From Sipunculus nudus (Eukaryota; Annelida; Sipuncula; Golfingiida; Sipunculidae): a stretch of DNA of 64,000 nt. The stretch lies in assembly GCA_026874595.1 (NCBI GenBank), contig CM049308.1, positions 75,503,124 through 75,567,123 on the forward strand. Direction: 5' to 3'. Below, piece by piece: positions 23,160 through 33,899 of the stretch. The position numbers and the translations under genes were made by a program. Within the stretch, counting starts at the first letter, position 1. Every line of letters starts with the position of its first letter. The notes under the pieces are model-generated. The model did not search any database and was not told the DNA's origin. It was given only the letters and a program-made list of their open reading frames with translations.

Positions 23160-25080
23160 AAAGCCATAGATGACCAAGAGACAGAGTTCTACAGACTACT
23201 TTAAGACCACAAACAACAGATGAAAGAAAACTGCAGCGCTGCCTTCACCATCAACCAGGACACACATGACCAAGCAGTTTCTGCTCTTCAATTGAATAAA
23301 GGAGAAAAGTGTGTCAATGGAAACCATTTCAAGTTTTGTGCCAACAAACGCTTCAGACTGCAAAAGACTGCCGGAAGTCGTCATATCCTGTTGTACCAAA
23401 AGAGGAGCTGTTCCAGACCAAAGAAGGTGCCATGAAACTGTTGGTTATGCTGGACGGGACAAGACATGGCATGAGATTCGAAGCAACTAATCATGGGTTC
23501 GTCATGAGGCAGTGCAATTGTTTCTGCGCACCTGTCCTGCATGTTCTGTCCGCAAGCCATTAAAGAAGCAAGCAGCAGGCAAACCCATCATCTCCCTGGG
23601 GTTCCTTACACGGGTCCAAATGGATCTCATTGATATGACCAGCCGCCCGGACAATGACACGAAATGGATACTACACATGAGAGACTAGTTCAGTAAATTC
23701 AGTGGGGCACATGCCCTTACTTCAAAGCAGGCAGCTGAATTTGCTGAAAAGCTCATCCAAACTTTCTGTTTGTTTGGTTGCCCTAAAATCCTACAGTCTG
23801 ACAAGGAAGGGAGTTTGTTGCCGCAGTGATAAAGGAGCTTACCACAGCTTGGCCTGGGATGACAAATATCAACGGCAGACCAAGACATCCACAGTCACAA
23901 GGTTGTGTTGAGAGAGCAAATGGTGATTTGCAGCTGAAACTGGGCAAGTGGCTGGAAAAGAACTAAGGAAAAGATTGGACAGAAGGTCTCCCCTATTTTA
24001 CATACGCCATCAACACCTCTGGAAGTGCTACCACTGCTTAGTTTCCGTATGAAGTTGTCTTTGGACAGTCTCCTAGAACAGATTGCGCAGCCCTAGAGGT
24101 ACTTAAAGAACAAGGGATTGAAGATGAAGAAGAAATGCCAGACCACACCATTGATAATGGAGAGGAAACACCAAATGTGGACACAGATGATAGGCAAGAA
24201 GCACAAAGCTCAGCACCAGTCCCAGTTCCTGAAGCAGAACCGAATGCACCACCAGCTATTTCATCAGCAACTTCAGCAACACCCAAACAAGCAGCAAAGC
24301 ATGGCCGCGTGTTCAAGCACCTGGATGGTGGATGTGATGTTGCGATAGGCACAGAGGTTTGTGACAGACTCACAGAGCATGGATCAACAGTGAATCCTGA
24401 GAGCCAGGGTGTATTTCAGGTGACCAGTGTGTTAAGCAAGGGTTTCATTCCTTTGGTTGGTATCCCCTTTCATGAAGAACTAGATGAAGGACAGTTTGTT
24501 ATATGAGAACTGGAGAGTATCTCAGAAGAGGATCCAGAAGATAACCCAACCCCCCCCCCCCCCCCCCCCCAGCGAAATTCGTAAAGTTGCAACAGAAAAC
24601 TTCCTGAAAGCTGCAAGCAGACAGCAGCTTAACTATGAGGCAAAGAAAGTGGAAAAGGAGTATAGTGAAGTGGACACTGTTGGTGTTAGAATTCATCAAA
24701 TTGATCGTACAATCACAGACCCTCGCATTCTCCCATGCAAAATTCTTGCTGTGAAAACGGAAAAGTTGACCAGACTGTACAAGGTTTACACAGTGAACGG
24801 CATTCTGCGTAATTATTTCTCACGTGAGGAAATTGTAGATATGAGGAGCGTGTGCTTCCCTGGATTGCAGAAAGCTGATGTAACAACAATGGATGAAATA
24901 TCTCTAATCCAAGCATCCCGTGTGAACTCAAACTGGTAGGCTAAAGCTACAAAGGGTACCACCGTGTGCAAGTGCAAAGGTAGCTGTGTGACAAAGAGAT
25001 GTAAATGCAGACAGGCAGGCTTGAAATGCTCCTCAAAGTGCCACCCAGAAACATTCAGTGTTTGTCAAAACAGATTTTGA
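23160..25080 (+). pseudogene. Integrase-type transposase (Ginger/KRBA2-like), broken
   Basis: Read across several frames, the region encodes a retrovirus-integrase-like transposase of the kind annotated as 'KRAB-A domain-containing protein 2-like' in invertebrates. An N-terminal zinc-binding H2C2 region (HETVG..AGRDKTWHEI...CPAC) spans about 23430-23550. The DDE core has its Asp residues in QMDLIDM (23622) and QSD (about 23799) and its Glu in GCVERANGD (23909-23911), with the RPRHPQSQG motif just before. An acidic/proline linker follows, then a conserved C-terminal domain (24576-24939) and, after one stop (24937-24939), a cysteine-rich tail. Stops at about 23686, 23968 and 24041 and shifts near 23440, 23810 and in a C-run at 24551-24570 disable it. 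It is mobilisation machinery for the surrounding TIRs. Confidence 0.85.
24940..25080 (+). pseudogene. CXC-type cysteine-rich tail of the transposase
   Basis: In frame with the preceding segment but beyond a TAG, this reads CKCKGSCVTKRCKCRQAG and then LKCSSKCH. The spacing C-x-C-x(3)-C-x(4)-C-x-C-x(6)-C-x(3)-C is of the tesmin/TSO1-like CXC kind that binds zinc and DNA. It ends at TGA 25078-25080. The TAG in front is either a disabling mutation or a sequencing variant. Confidence 0.7.
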
Positions 25081-25199
25081 GCATTGAGGAAGTTGATATA
25101 AACTTAGAACTTATATTTTTTTGATTGACTTGCACTTTACCGAGGGAACTGTATTTCTGCGAGTGAGTCTTTTGAAAAGGTTCTGAATGAAAATACACA

Positions 25200-25870
25200 T
25201 AATCTGTATAAATGGCTTATTATTTGATAAGCATAAGTACTGTCAGATGTATTTATTGCATTTTTCTCTTTTATTTCAAGAAATAAGTTATACTTATGTT
25301 CAGGAATTGTAGATAACAGTTTGTGCTAATTTGCGCTTGTGCTTTTATTTGTATTTTTTATCACATAATCTTGTATGGTCTATATGAAACCTACATTCTG
25401 TATCAGTGTTTTTTTCATTGATTAGCATAAGTACTGTTGGATGTATATATTGCAATTTTTCTCTGTGATTTAAGGACAGGATGTGAATGAAATATTTTAT
25501 ATCTATCCTTAGATTTAGGAATTTTACATATATACAAGTAGATAAACAGTTTGTGCTTATATGTGCTTGTGCTTTTATTTGTATTTTGTAGAATATGAAT
25601 TTGTATGAATTGTACTTGACCAAGGGATGTGTATTTCTGAGAATCAACGTTCTATTTGAAATTACCTACATTCTGTATCAGTGGTTTAATTGATAAACAT
25701 AAGAACAGGTGGATTTTTATATTGCATTTTTTGCTGTGAATTTAAGACGGGATGTGAATGAAATATTTAAGATCAATATTCAGGAATTTTACATATATAC
25801 AAAAAGATAAACAGTTTGTGCTTACATGTGCTTGTGCTTATATTTGTGATTTTTTATTTATCAAATAAAA
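25200..25870. repeat. Three-copy tandem array, 3' side of the element
   Basis: Units of roughly 200-270 bases begin near 25218, 25418 and 25687. They share 'gataagcataagtactg..ggatgtat', 'gggatgtgaatgaaatattt', 'caggaattttacatatatac' and 'agataaacagtttgtgctta..tgtgcttgtgctt'. The array lies between the transposase stop and the right TIR. Confidence 0.8.
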
Positions 25871-26036
25871 TTGTATGAATTTGTTTGAATGAAACATTTA
25901 GATGTATATTTGTGACTTGAATATATAATCGTAGGATATTGTGTTTTATCATATGTGCTTGTATTTATTTTTCTGTATTTTTTTTTTCAAATACATAAAA
26001 CATTTGGTTAAAATATTACTGTTTAATTCATTTTTT

Positions 26037-26307
26037 ATCTCAGGTTTCAGAAATTAGGTAAATTATGGTAAGTTTCTTCCTGTAGAGACTACAATCGGAG
26101 TTTGTCCTAGTAGAGCCTACGATCAGAGTTTGTCCGAGTAGAGACTACGATCGGAGTTTATCTTAGTAGAATCGCCGATTCTACTAGTAGAAAGTCTAAT
26201 TATGTTTTGGTCTCTGGTTGATCGGAGTTTGTCCTAGTAGAAAGTCCGATCGGACTTTGTCCTAGTAGGATCGACGGTTCTACTGGATCAGAGTTTGTCC
26301 TGTGACA
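26037..26307 (-). repeat. Right terminal inverted repeat of Ginger-like element
   Basis: Reverse-complement counterpart of 22062-22410, shorter because several 'gatcggagtttgtcctagtag' sub-units are missing. Confidence 0.85.
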
Positions 26308-26319
26308 TATATATTTACA

Positions 26320-26430
26320 TTAGTGGTGTGCCGACCTATCGAATAATCGATGATTGGTCATATTCTTTCAAAATCGATTAAATCGATTGCACTTTTGCAT
26401 AATCGATTAAAAAGGATTCATGCAAAGGAT
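26320..26430. mobile_element. hAT-like terminal remnant
   Basis: TAGTGGTGTGCCGACCTATC followed by clustered 'aatcgattaaatcgatt' motifs resembles one end of hAT elements (TAG/CAGGGGTG..CCGA with subterminal ATCGATTAATCGAT). No partner end is found. Confidence 0.4.
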
Positions 26431-26449
26431 CAAATTAGTATGTATGTAT

Positions 26450-26452
26450 ATG

Positions 26453-26486
<34 letters not shown>

Positions 26487-26488
26487 AG
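26450..26488. repeat. (TA)n/(TATG)n microsatellite
   Basis: TA- and TATG-rich tract next to the hAT-like remnant. Confidence 0.85.
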
Positions 26489-26570
26489 GTTTGAATTGCC
26501 GTGCTAGTCTGTATGTATGAGTAAGTGAAGTCGACATATAAGACCTTAACGTAGACTAGCTACTCTTGAC

Positions 26571-26867
26571 ACAAGCATTCGGGGGTACAGCCCAACCATT
26601 TTTGAAAGGATGGACACACTTTTCGTAATGTTTACACTTGCACATTCTGTAATATAAGCACAGTGTACACTGATTGACCCGTACAAGATTAGGAAGTTCT
26701 GCTCAGACATCAAGAAATAATCCTCTGATCCCAACGACACATGGACTACAAGAACAATAGGCATTACAAGACCATAGAGAGCAAATCCTGTAAGCCAGTA
26801 ACACCCACCAGGAAAAAACTACCAGGCTTCATTTACACCTGAAGAAGGGGGCTGTACCCCTAAGAGC
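26571..26867. mobile_element. Inverted-repeat element of about 300 bp
   Basis: ACAAGCATTCGGGGGTACAG (26571) pairs with GGCTGTACCCCTAAGAGCTTGT (to 26867) with a few mismatches. The right side contains 'acctgaagaaggggg', a phrase often seen near the 3' ends of retroelements such as Penelope-like elements. No coding sequence is seen. Confidence 0.45.
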
Positions 26868-26969
26868 TTGTTGTACGTCGTACAAAAGATGAACTATAAG
26901 AAGAACTATAGTTTGTCTAGATAGAACCAATATAAACCAAGTTATAAGGGGAAACATTTTTCATGTTTC

Positions 26970-28612
26970 TTTTCAATAACATAACAGAAACAAGACGATT
27001 CCAGAGAGTTCCAGTTCAAATTTCACATCATGAGCAACGTATCACTTTTTTAATGAAAAGCAATTTTTTCTGTAATTTCTTGAATGATGTAATGATTTAT
27101 TAATACCATATAAAATAGTTGCAATATTTATTATTAATGCTTTATTTTAAATGACCAATGTTTTGGCACATAATATCCAAAGCATGCACATGCCAGGAGG
27201 ACAATTGTAACAAACACAAAATCGGACCCAGTGAGCCAGTAATAGGGAAAATCCTTCAGGAGATTCGTGGTAATATCAGTGGTCCCTATTTCTTTACGTC
27301 CTTGAACAGTACCCGATTAGTTGTAATGTGTGGTGTCCAATGCGTTTGACAAAGCCTGCCCTCTTAGAAAGTCAGTATAATTCATAAATACAACATAAAG
27401 AAATTTTTAATGAATATTTCATGGATAATCATGCCCTTGGCATTCGATAACTCAAGTAGTACACTTGAGGGGCCTCTCTCCATCCTTTATTAGCGTATTT
27501 ATTTTGTCAGTGTTTGCACATATATTCTATCGCGTGTTTTCTTTAGTCTGCATATTGCCGATCATGGAGAAAGAATATTGAAAGAAAATATTTGTGTAAT
27601 CAAATATTTATACATGCTTGACTGTAGGGTGATCATGTAACTCTTCAAAATGGCATATTTATATTTATTAATATTTTGCTTCAGTTAAAATATTTTCTGC
27701 CATATATTTTTTGAGGATCGGATGGAATATTTCATGAATATGTTATATAAATGAAACTGATAAACACCAATGCTGTCGAGGTGATATTTGCGTCTTGCTC
27801 CCTCCTTACATGACCAGCTGTGATGCTGAAATGTACAAACGGATTGTACATTTCAATGCCCTGGATTCAAAGTACACCTGTACTATAAAGCGGCACTGAG
27901 ATCGTTTGCATGAACCATATGTGACACCGACCTTTTTCCTTCGAATATTTTCCCCGTTTTTCATTTACCTGACCCCAGTAGTTCAATTGGTAAAGCAGTT
28001 AATGCATCCATTATCGCTAACTGGGAAAAAAATACATTGAATATTTCCAGTTAAAGCTTGTCATTTGAAACATTTTTTCGGGTGTAACCACTATGACGCA
28101 TGTTATGTAGAAAATTTTCATATTTTATAAGATCTAGGGTTTTAAACATGTGTGGATGTAAAATTGTGGGCGGGGGTACTTTGAAACGATCCTCGGGTGA
28201 GCAACTGTCACAAGGTTTATGGCTCGAATATTCATGACGGAATCCCTATTCAAATTCAGTCATGTAACAGATGTACCCAGTAGAGACAGAGAAAGAGCGA
28301 TATGTATGCATTGAATGATAATACATAATTAAGAAGATTACGTTGGGACACGACGATCTAACTTCTACTCAAATTTTTTTTGTCAAATCTATATTTCAGA
28401 ATGCAAAATCGTAGTGAAAAAAAAAACACGGAAAATCCGTACTTATCTCAATACTGAAATAGGTTCACGAGGTCATTTTTATCTTTAATATTTCCTGTGC
28501 CATGAATTTCACCCATATCATGTACACAATGTCCCCTGTTTTCTCACACCCCTGCCAAGTAAGACAACTCGGGAATCAATTGTATTTGTCTTAGTTTTCC
28601 CAGTGTTAAGAA
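26970..28612. other. Gene-free AT-rich interval
   Basis: No coding or repeat structure recognised. A tRNA A-box-like stretch at about 27975-28000 lacks a B box. Confidence 0.5.
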
Positions 28613-28615
28613 TAA

Positions 28616-28912
28616 AGCTGCGTGTCCACTTGTGCGGTACGGATACGGATGCGGATGCGGACGCGTTTTAAATCGAGCATATGGAATAAAGAAGGAGTGT
28701 GAAACGGATACGTTGTTTTTAAAACCGGACCATGTAGCCGCGGGTACGGAAATGCATGCGGAAACGCATGCGGAAAGTGCCATTTTGTAGAGATGAAAGA
28801 GAGTGAAAGATCTAAAAACGCACTGAAAAACGTATCAAATGGACACACATGCACAAAATGTCCGCATACGTATCCGCACACGCACCGCATCCGTACAAGT
28901 GGACACGCGGCT
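28616..28912. mobile_element. Harbinger-type MITE, 297 bp
   Basis: The left end is AGCTGCGTGTCCACTTGTGC. The right end, reverse-complemented, is AGCCGCGTGTCCACTTGTAC. The 3-bp duplication TAA flanks both sides (28613-28615 and 28913-28915), as expected for PIF/Harbinger insertions. Subterminal 'gcggatacg/cgtatccgc' repeats are present. There is no coding capacity. Confidence 0.85.
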
Positions 28913-28919
28913 TAACTGT

Positions 28920-30960
28920 TCTGGTATACTAAATTGAGACGCCCATACAGAGTTCAATGGCGGGACAACTGGTCATATTATTAAATATCATAGTCGTATT
29001 GCCATGAATGTTATTGTCCAGGGCCCGCAAAGCTTAAGATGAGATAATTTTCGGGTTTTGAATCACCTTAAATTTATGTAGGGGTGTCCATCTCTTCATG
29101 TTTTGCATAAATTTGATCACTTAATGTCTATACGTAATCATTTTATATTGTTTTCCTTCGCTATTTTCCGTTCTATTTAAAGTAGAGCTCCTGCTGTTCT
29201 TTGGTTAGATCTTCATAGATATCAATTATCTGGTTATCTGTTTTTTTGTTTTTACCTTCGTATACAAAGTTTGGCTTTGGTCTGATGATTTCTCTCATAT
29301 TTTTTCTTGTGTTTCTGTGTTCTTTCTTTCCTATTCTGGAGACTCCTAAAATATCAGAATAATTTATGCCTTACTTCATTTCTTCAAATACCTTTTTTTT
29401 CTTTTGGGGTTCCATTCGAAGATTCTAATAATTCAATTCATTATGGTATTTTTTCATTTGATATTATAAACCTTAATTACTTATATACTTTTTAGAAATT
29501 CTGTGTAAATGAATATTTAATTAAAAACTGAGCCAACAGATGTCTGTTGCTTTCGTTTGGCTTCACGATAGTTATTAAAGGAAAAGAGTTTTTCTTTTGT
29601 TTTCAAGTGTGTATGTCACTTTTAAAATATGAACTGAATGCACGCGTTTTATTTTCAATATCATTAATGGATGATTGATTCACTATTGGTCAAGCTATAT
29701 TCTCGTGCGTAAATTATATACGTGGTTAGCACTGAAACAGGGGTATGAGAGTTCGGACTATAAATAAGGGGCAGAGAGAAGAGTTTTTTTTTTTTTGTGG
29801 ACAGAACCTATAGCCGGAGTCCGCTTAATAAGAGGATACAAATGGTACAGACACGTTGAAGTATGCTGCCATCTGGTGAGGGTTTGGAAATTAATCGTCT
29901 CCGTTGACCAATTTTATGAACGCCAGGTTCAGCCCTTGTGTACTAATCTCGTCTCACTAAGTTGATTATTCTTTGGTTCCTGACTGTGCGACATAACCGA
30001 GTTCAGGTCTTACATACATATTTTTTTTCAAATATTGTCCAGAAAATATTCACTCGTTACTAATGTGACGCAGGGATCTGTCAGATCGAAAATACCTTGA
30101 AATCCTTCAGTGTGAGCCTGTTAGCACATGTGATGTGTATACACCTACATGATTTAGCTGGAGGCCCACCGTAAAAAATCCGTTAAAAAACAACCAACAA
30201 ATTGTCTTTACTTTATAACATTTCCTCCTCAGGTCACTGAAGATTTATCTATATCTTCACCGTCTATGAAACGTTCATGCTTTTATGGTAAATATAAAAC
30301 CTATCGGTCGACCATGCCTATGACCCGTCTAACCTACGAGCGGGCAAAAATATAATATGTCATTGAGTAATATATATTATAGCCATGTTAAATAATAAAA
30401 TATAATCTCTATTGAATAAGCATCCCTAAACATACCCATAGTGGCCCATCAGTACATTGTCACGTGGTCTGTGGAATATAATGCCTTTAAGGTATGTAAA
30501 CATTTACAGTTATATGTGAGTAACCTCAAGCTATTAGTTTATTTTGGCCGAATACAAGTTTTTCAAGTAAAACCATCCCGGTAAATGAAAAGAGACATGA
30601 AAGAAGAAACACCGGTTCGTGGTGGTAGGGCTGTTATGTAAGCGTTATTTTTAGGCATGGCATCACTGATCACGCCCAGTGGAAGCTTTTTTCAACCTGT
30701 GTTAAGGAGTAACCAAATAGTTTTAGAGTTAAATATTTGCAGATAGCATTTTTTAACAACCCTAAAATGTGAACAGCTCCCTCTAATTGACAATCCCGCT
30801 CAGTGTAGATTGTAGGGGGAATATGTTTAAAGTCATATGCAAATGCCACGCACAGTAATATTGTTATAGTTATTAAGGTTAAAGTCTTCTTATTCGTAAA
30901 ATATGCATATAAAGTAATTAATAAATGGTTAGGGAGTAACAGCAGAAGGCTTATATAATA
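28920..30960. other. Gene-free interval
   Basis: No gene. A TATA-like TATAAATAAGG at 29759 precedes a purine-rich stretch and a T-run, but no transcribed feature is recognised after it. Confidence 0.5.
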
Positions 30961-31160
30961 TGGTTGTGTGATGGCAAAGGTGCCGAAATTGTGATCAATT
31001 AGTCATGGGTTCGAATCCCGTGGCCTCTCACTTCTTTGCCAAGATTCTTAAGTAATGTCTCTGTCACAGGTATGTCTCTGTACCCAGCATAACAAACGGG
31101 AATGATTACCATCTCCATTGGCGGGCCCTAGTGACATAAGAAAGTCTGAAACGTATGTGG
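30961..31160 (+). mobile_element. tRNA-derived SINE remnant
   Basis: A perfect B box (GGGTTCGAATCCC, 31007-31019) lies in a tRNA-like context, followed by SINE-like body sequence ('tctctgtacccagcataacaaacgggaatgattacc'). The A-box part is degraded and the 3' end is unclear. The cloverleaf cannot form, so it is not a functional tRNA gene. Confidence 0.6.
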
Positions 31161-31199
31161 GCTCTGTAGCGTCCCCAGTGGGTTAATTGTAAAGCCTTC

Positions 31200-32190
31200 T
31201 GATCGAGTTTTTTAACTTTAATACAGATTAGCAATTTTACTTGATTTAAAATACAATCCCTTAACCAAAGGACACCCAGTATTGGAAGATATCATTTTTT
31301 TCCTTAGACGCTCAAGAGCTGTAAACCATCGATTGACCTTGAGTCTGCCTAGGATCCTTTCAACTTAATAGGATCTCTTTAGCTGGTCTTGCCTTTGTTG
31401 TGTCATGCAGTTAACCATTCGTTCCTCTTTCCACTTTAAGGGACAGGCCAACTTTTGTGCTCAAAATTAAGCTAATAGGTCCGTCTCTTTGCTGCGGTAA
31501 AACATAAATTGATCTTGGGTATTTTAAATTGGCAGTATTTTACTCGATTTGCTGTCTCTGTTGTTGCTAATGGAAATAATTGACTGTCAGCCAGGAGACT
31601 TAGGAAGCCTACTGTGTCCCGTACTTTGAGACTTCGTATATTTATAAAGCGTAACAGCTGACTCCATTGTGTAATGATAATAACTAACTGAGATTCATGG
31701 TTGTACCTTGGGATACCGTGTATACTCTGACTATTATAATTGACTCTACGTACTCTAATAGGAACCATTCAAGAGTCATTATTCTTAATTGGTGCTTTAG
31801 AAACACCTTAGCATTAGAAAAAAACCGCCAAGCAAACATGTATCCAATAGACCCCTACAGGTGTAAGCTGGATGTGTAACTGGGCCTCGATATATTCCTT
31901 ATCCTTAAATATGGATATCTTATATATATTCAAGAGACATCGAGCCATATGTTTTTTTTCTTTATACGTTATTGGCTCAGATTTGTTCATAGCTATGCTT
32001 ATAGCTATTCAAATTGGTGCACGTCTCCGAGGGGGCAGGGTTTTGCTTTATTTACATATGTGGGGGCATTCCGTCCCGAGGGGCACAATAAGTCTCGCCT
32101 TACCTGAGGATCATACTTTAGCTGAAAGTACTTAAGTAGGACCGAAATTTCAATGATAGTGGAGTAACACTGATCGGTTAGCCACAGCCA
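31200..32190. other. Gene-free interval
   Basis: Open frames at 31472-31768 (minus) and 31872-32135 (plus) have no recognised motifs. Confidence 0.5.
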
Positions 32191-32197
32191 TGTCTTT

Positions 32198-32606
32198 TGT
32201 TATGAAGACAAATTGTTCAGGGGAAAATATCTGGCCGATCCGGGATTCGAACCCGTGTCGGTGGCGCACATGTCCGGCGTACCAACCGCTTCGCTAGAAA
32301 AGCAAACTTCATTAGCGAGACAGTTCGGTCCGCTTTTATGTCACCCCGTAACACATCCCCTCTTAAGAGCGTTCTGCTATCAGAACAAGACTAATGAACC
32401 CAGGAGTCACACTTTGGTCAGTTTATTTCCTGGGCCACAAAGTTTACCCTCACGTTTGACGAGCCCCCATTATGTTACGAAGACATATTGTTCAGGGGAA
32501 AATACTGGGATGATCCGCGCACATGTCCGGCGTACCAACCGCTTCACTAGAAAAACAAGCTTCACTAGCGAGACGGTTCGGTCCGCTTTTATGTCACCCC
32601 GTAACA
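32198..32606 (-). mobile_element. Miniature LTR retroelement (TRIM), copy 2, with TSD
   Basis: Direct repeats 32198-32353 (156 bp) and 32473-32606 (134 bp, internally deleted over the B box) flank 119 bp. The outer ends are TGTTATG and CGTAACA. The 4-bp duplication CTTT flanks it at 32194-32197 and 32607-32610. On the minus strand the primer-binding site TGGGGGCTCGTC (32458-32469) follows the 5' LTR after three bases, and the purine-rich AAGAGGGGATG abuts the 3' LTR (32354-32364). The intact LTR has tRNA-like A and B boxes and a T-run after them. There is no open frame of note on the sense strand. Replication would need enzymes from another LTR element. Confidence 0.9.
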
Positions 32607-32609
32607 CTT

Positions 32610-33180
32610 TATGCATTATTATAACTTTTGTGAGAGGATCAGTGGCATTAATTTATCTTGAATAGTTGGCGCGATTACTCAAATTTGGGACAAACTTTTT
32701 TATAAAGATAACAAGGCTTACAGGCCAAATGCGAACCTGTGCATTGGGAAATACACCAGGTATAATGCTTAAATGCTGGACCATTACTTTTCATGTATAT
32801 GAACAATGCAAGTACTAAACATTTTCAATAAGAAACAATTACACAAACATCACTGCTGAAATTCTGGCATGGGTGCACAAAACACTAAAAAGATTGTAGC
32901 TGGTACCACCAGTCTTGTATACAACGAAGCTATTAGAGATATATACATATGCCTAATTTCAGACCGATATATCAAACCCCTCCTGAGAAAAACGCAGGGA
33001 CACAAAAAAGTCATTGTAGGTGGCGACACCTGTCTTGTGAGCGAGAAAGCCATCAAAGACACATAAACAGGTCAAAATATAAGGCCAATACATCAAACTT
33101 TCCTGAGTCTGATACATGGGGCTGACCAGGCTTAGGTAAGAAAGGCAGTTGCCCCGAGTGAACTGTGACAAATTGCTTGC
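32610..33180. other. Repeat-like non-coding interval
   Basis: Contains 'gctggtaccaccagtcttgt' (about 32899) and 'gtaggtggcgacacctgtcttgt' (about 33018), related to the GGTGGCGCCACC-bearing repeats, each in a similar 100-130-bp context. Confidence 0.5.
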
Positions 33181-33182
33181 TT

Positions 33183-33840
33183 AGGCTGCTGCACTGAGTG
33201 AACTCATGACCTGCACCTATCTAGAATGAGTGAACTTTTGACCTGTACCTGGCTGTACTGAGTGACCTCTTGACCTGTTGCATAATCTGACACAGTTGGC
33301 AGTCTGCCAAAGCTATAAATAGAATGCAGCTACTGCACTGAATGAACTCTTGACCTATACCTGGCTGCACTTATTGATCTATTGACCTTTTGCCTAATCT
33401 GATACAGTTGGCAGTCTGCAAAGCTGTAAATAGAATGCAGCTACTGCACTGAATGAACTCTTGACCTATACCTGGCTGCACTGATTGAACTATTGACCTG
33501 TTGCCTAATCTGATACAGTTGGCAGTCTGCAAAGCTATAAATAGATCCAGACTGACCTTTGACCTATTGCCAAATCTGAAATAGTAGCCACACCATTGCA
33601 TAAACTCTCAGATTGGCTCCACATGCAGCCCTGAGGGGCATGACACACATGAGGTGATCACATGCTACCTATGAGGTAATCACATGGTGCCCATGAGGTG
33701 TTCACATGTCACCCATGAGGTGATCACATGCCTTGAGCTTGGCTGCACTGACTGAACTTTTGACCTATATATGGCTGCACTGAATGAACTCTTGATCTGC
33801 TGCCAAATCTGAAACAGTTGGCAGTTTCTCAATCAATTTA
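33183..33840. repeat. About 111-bp tandem array with nested short repeat
   Basis: Units at 33326 and 33437 are nearly identical over 111 bases ('gcagctactgcactgaatga...ctgataca...tataaataga'). Diverged units lie at about 33183 and 33735. Between them (33645-33730) 'catgaggtgatcacatg' recurs four times at about 24-base spacing. Confidence 0.9.
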
Positions 33841-33899
33841 AAGATACAGATTCAATCTTGGCCTGTTGGTATATCTGTTTACACATACTGAAAGACTTT

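Larger units (their letters stand above)
22062..26307 (+). mobile_element. Ginger-like DNA transposon, 4.2 kb
   Basis: The ends are TGTCACAGGACAAACTC (22062) and GAGTTTGTCCTGTGACA (to 26307), perfect inverted repeats that fit the TGTNR...YNACA rule for Ginger elements. The inverted repeats extend about 350 bases on the left and about 270 on the right, to TTTCTGAAACCTGAGAT (about 22394-22410) and ATCTCAGGTTTCAGAAA (about 26037-26053). They are built from 'ctactaggacaaactccgatc' sub-units. Inside are an integrase-type transposase and two tandem arrays. No clean target-site duplication is visible (TAAA left, TATA right) in the AT-repeat flanks. The transposase has stops and frameshifts, so this copy is inactive. 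Confidence 0.85.

Noticed and set aside
27961-28022. tRNA-like 'agtagttcaattggtaaagcag'
   Set aside because: A-box resemblance only; no B box or stems.
30961-31030. Possible tRNA gene
   Set aside because: Perfect B box, but no acceptor stem or cloverleaf; treated as SINE remnant.
32213-32665. 150-codon plus-strand frame
   Set aside because: Antisense through the second miniature LTR element and similar to the frame at the first copy only because the repeat is shared.
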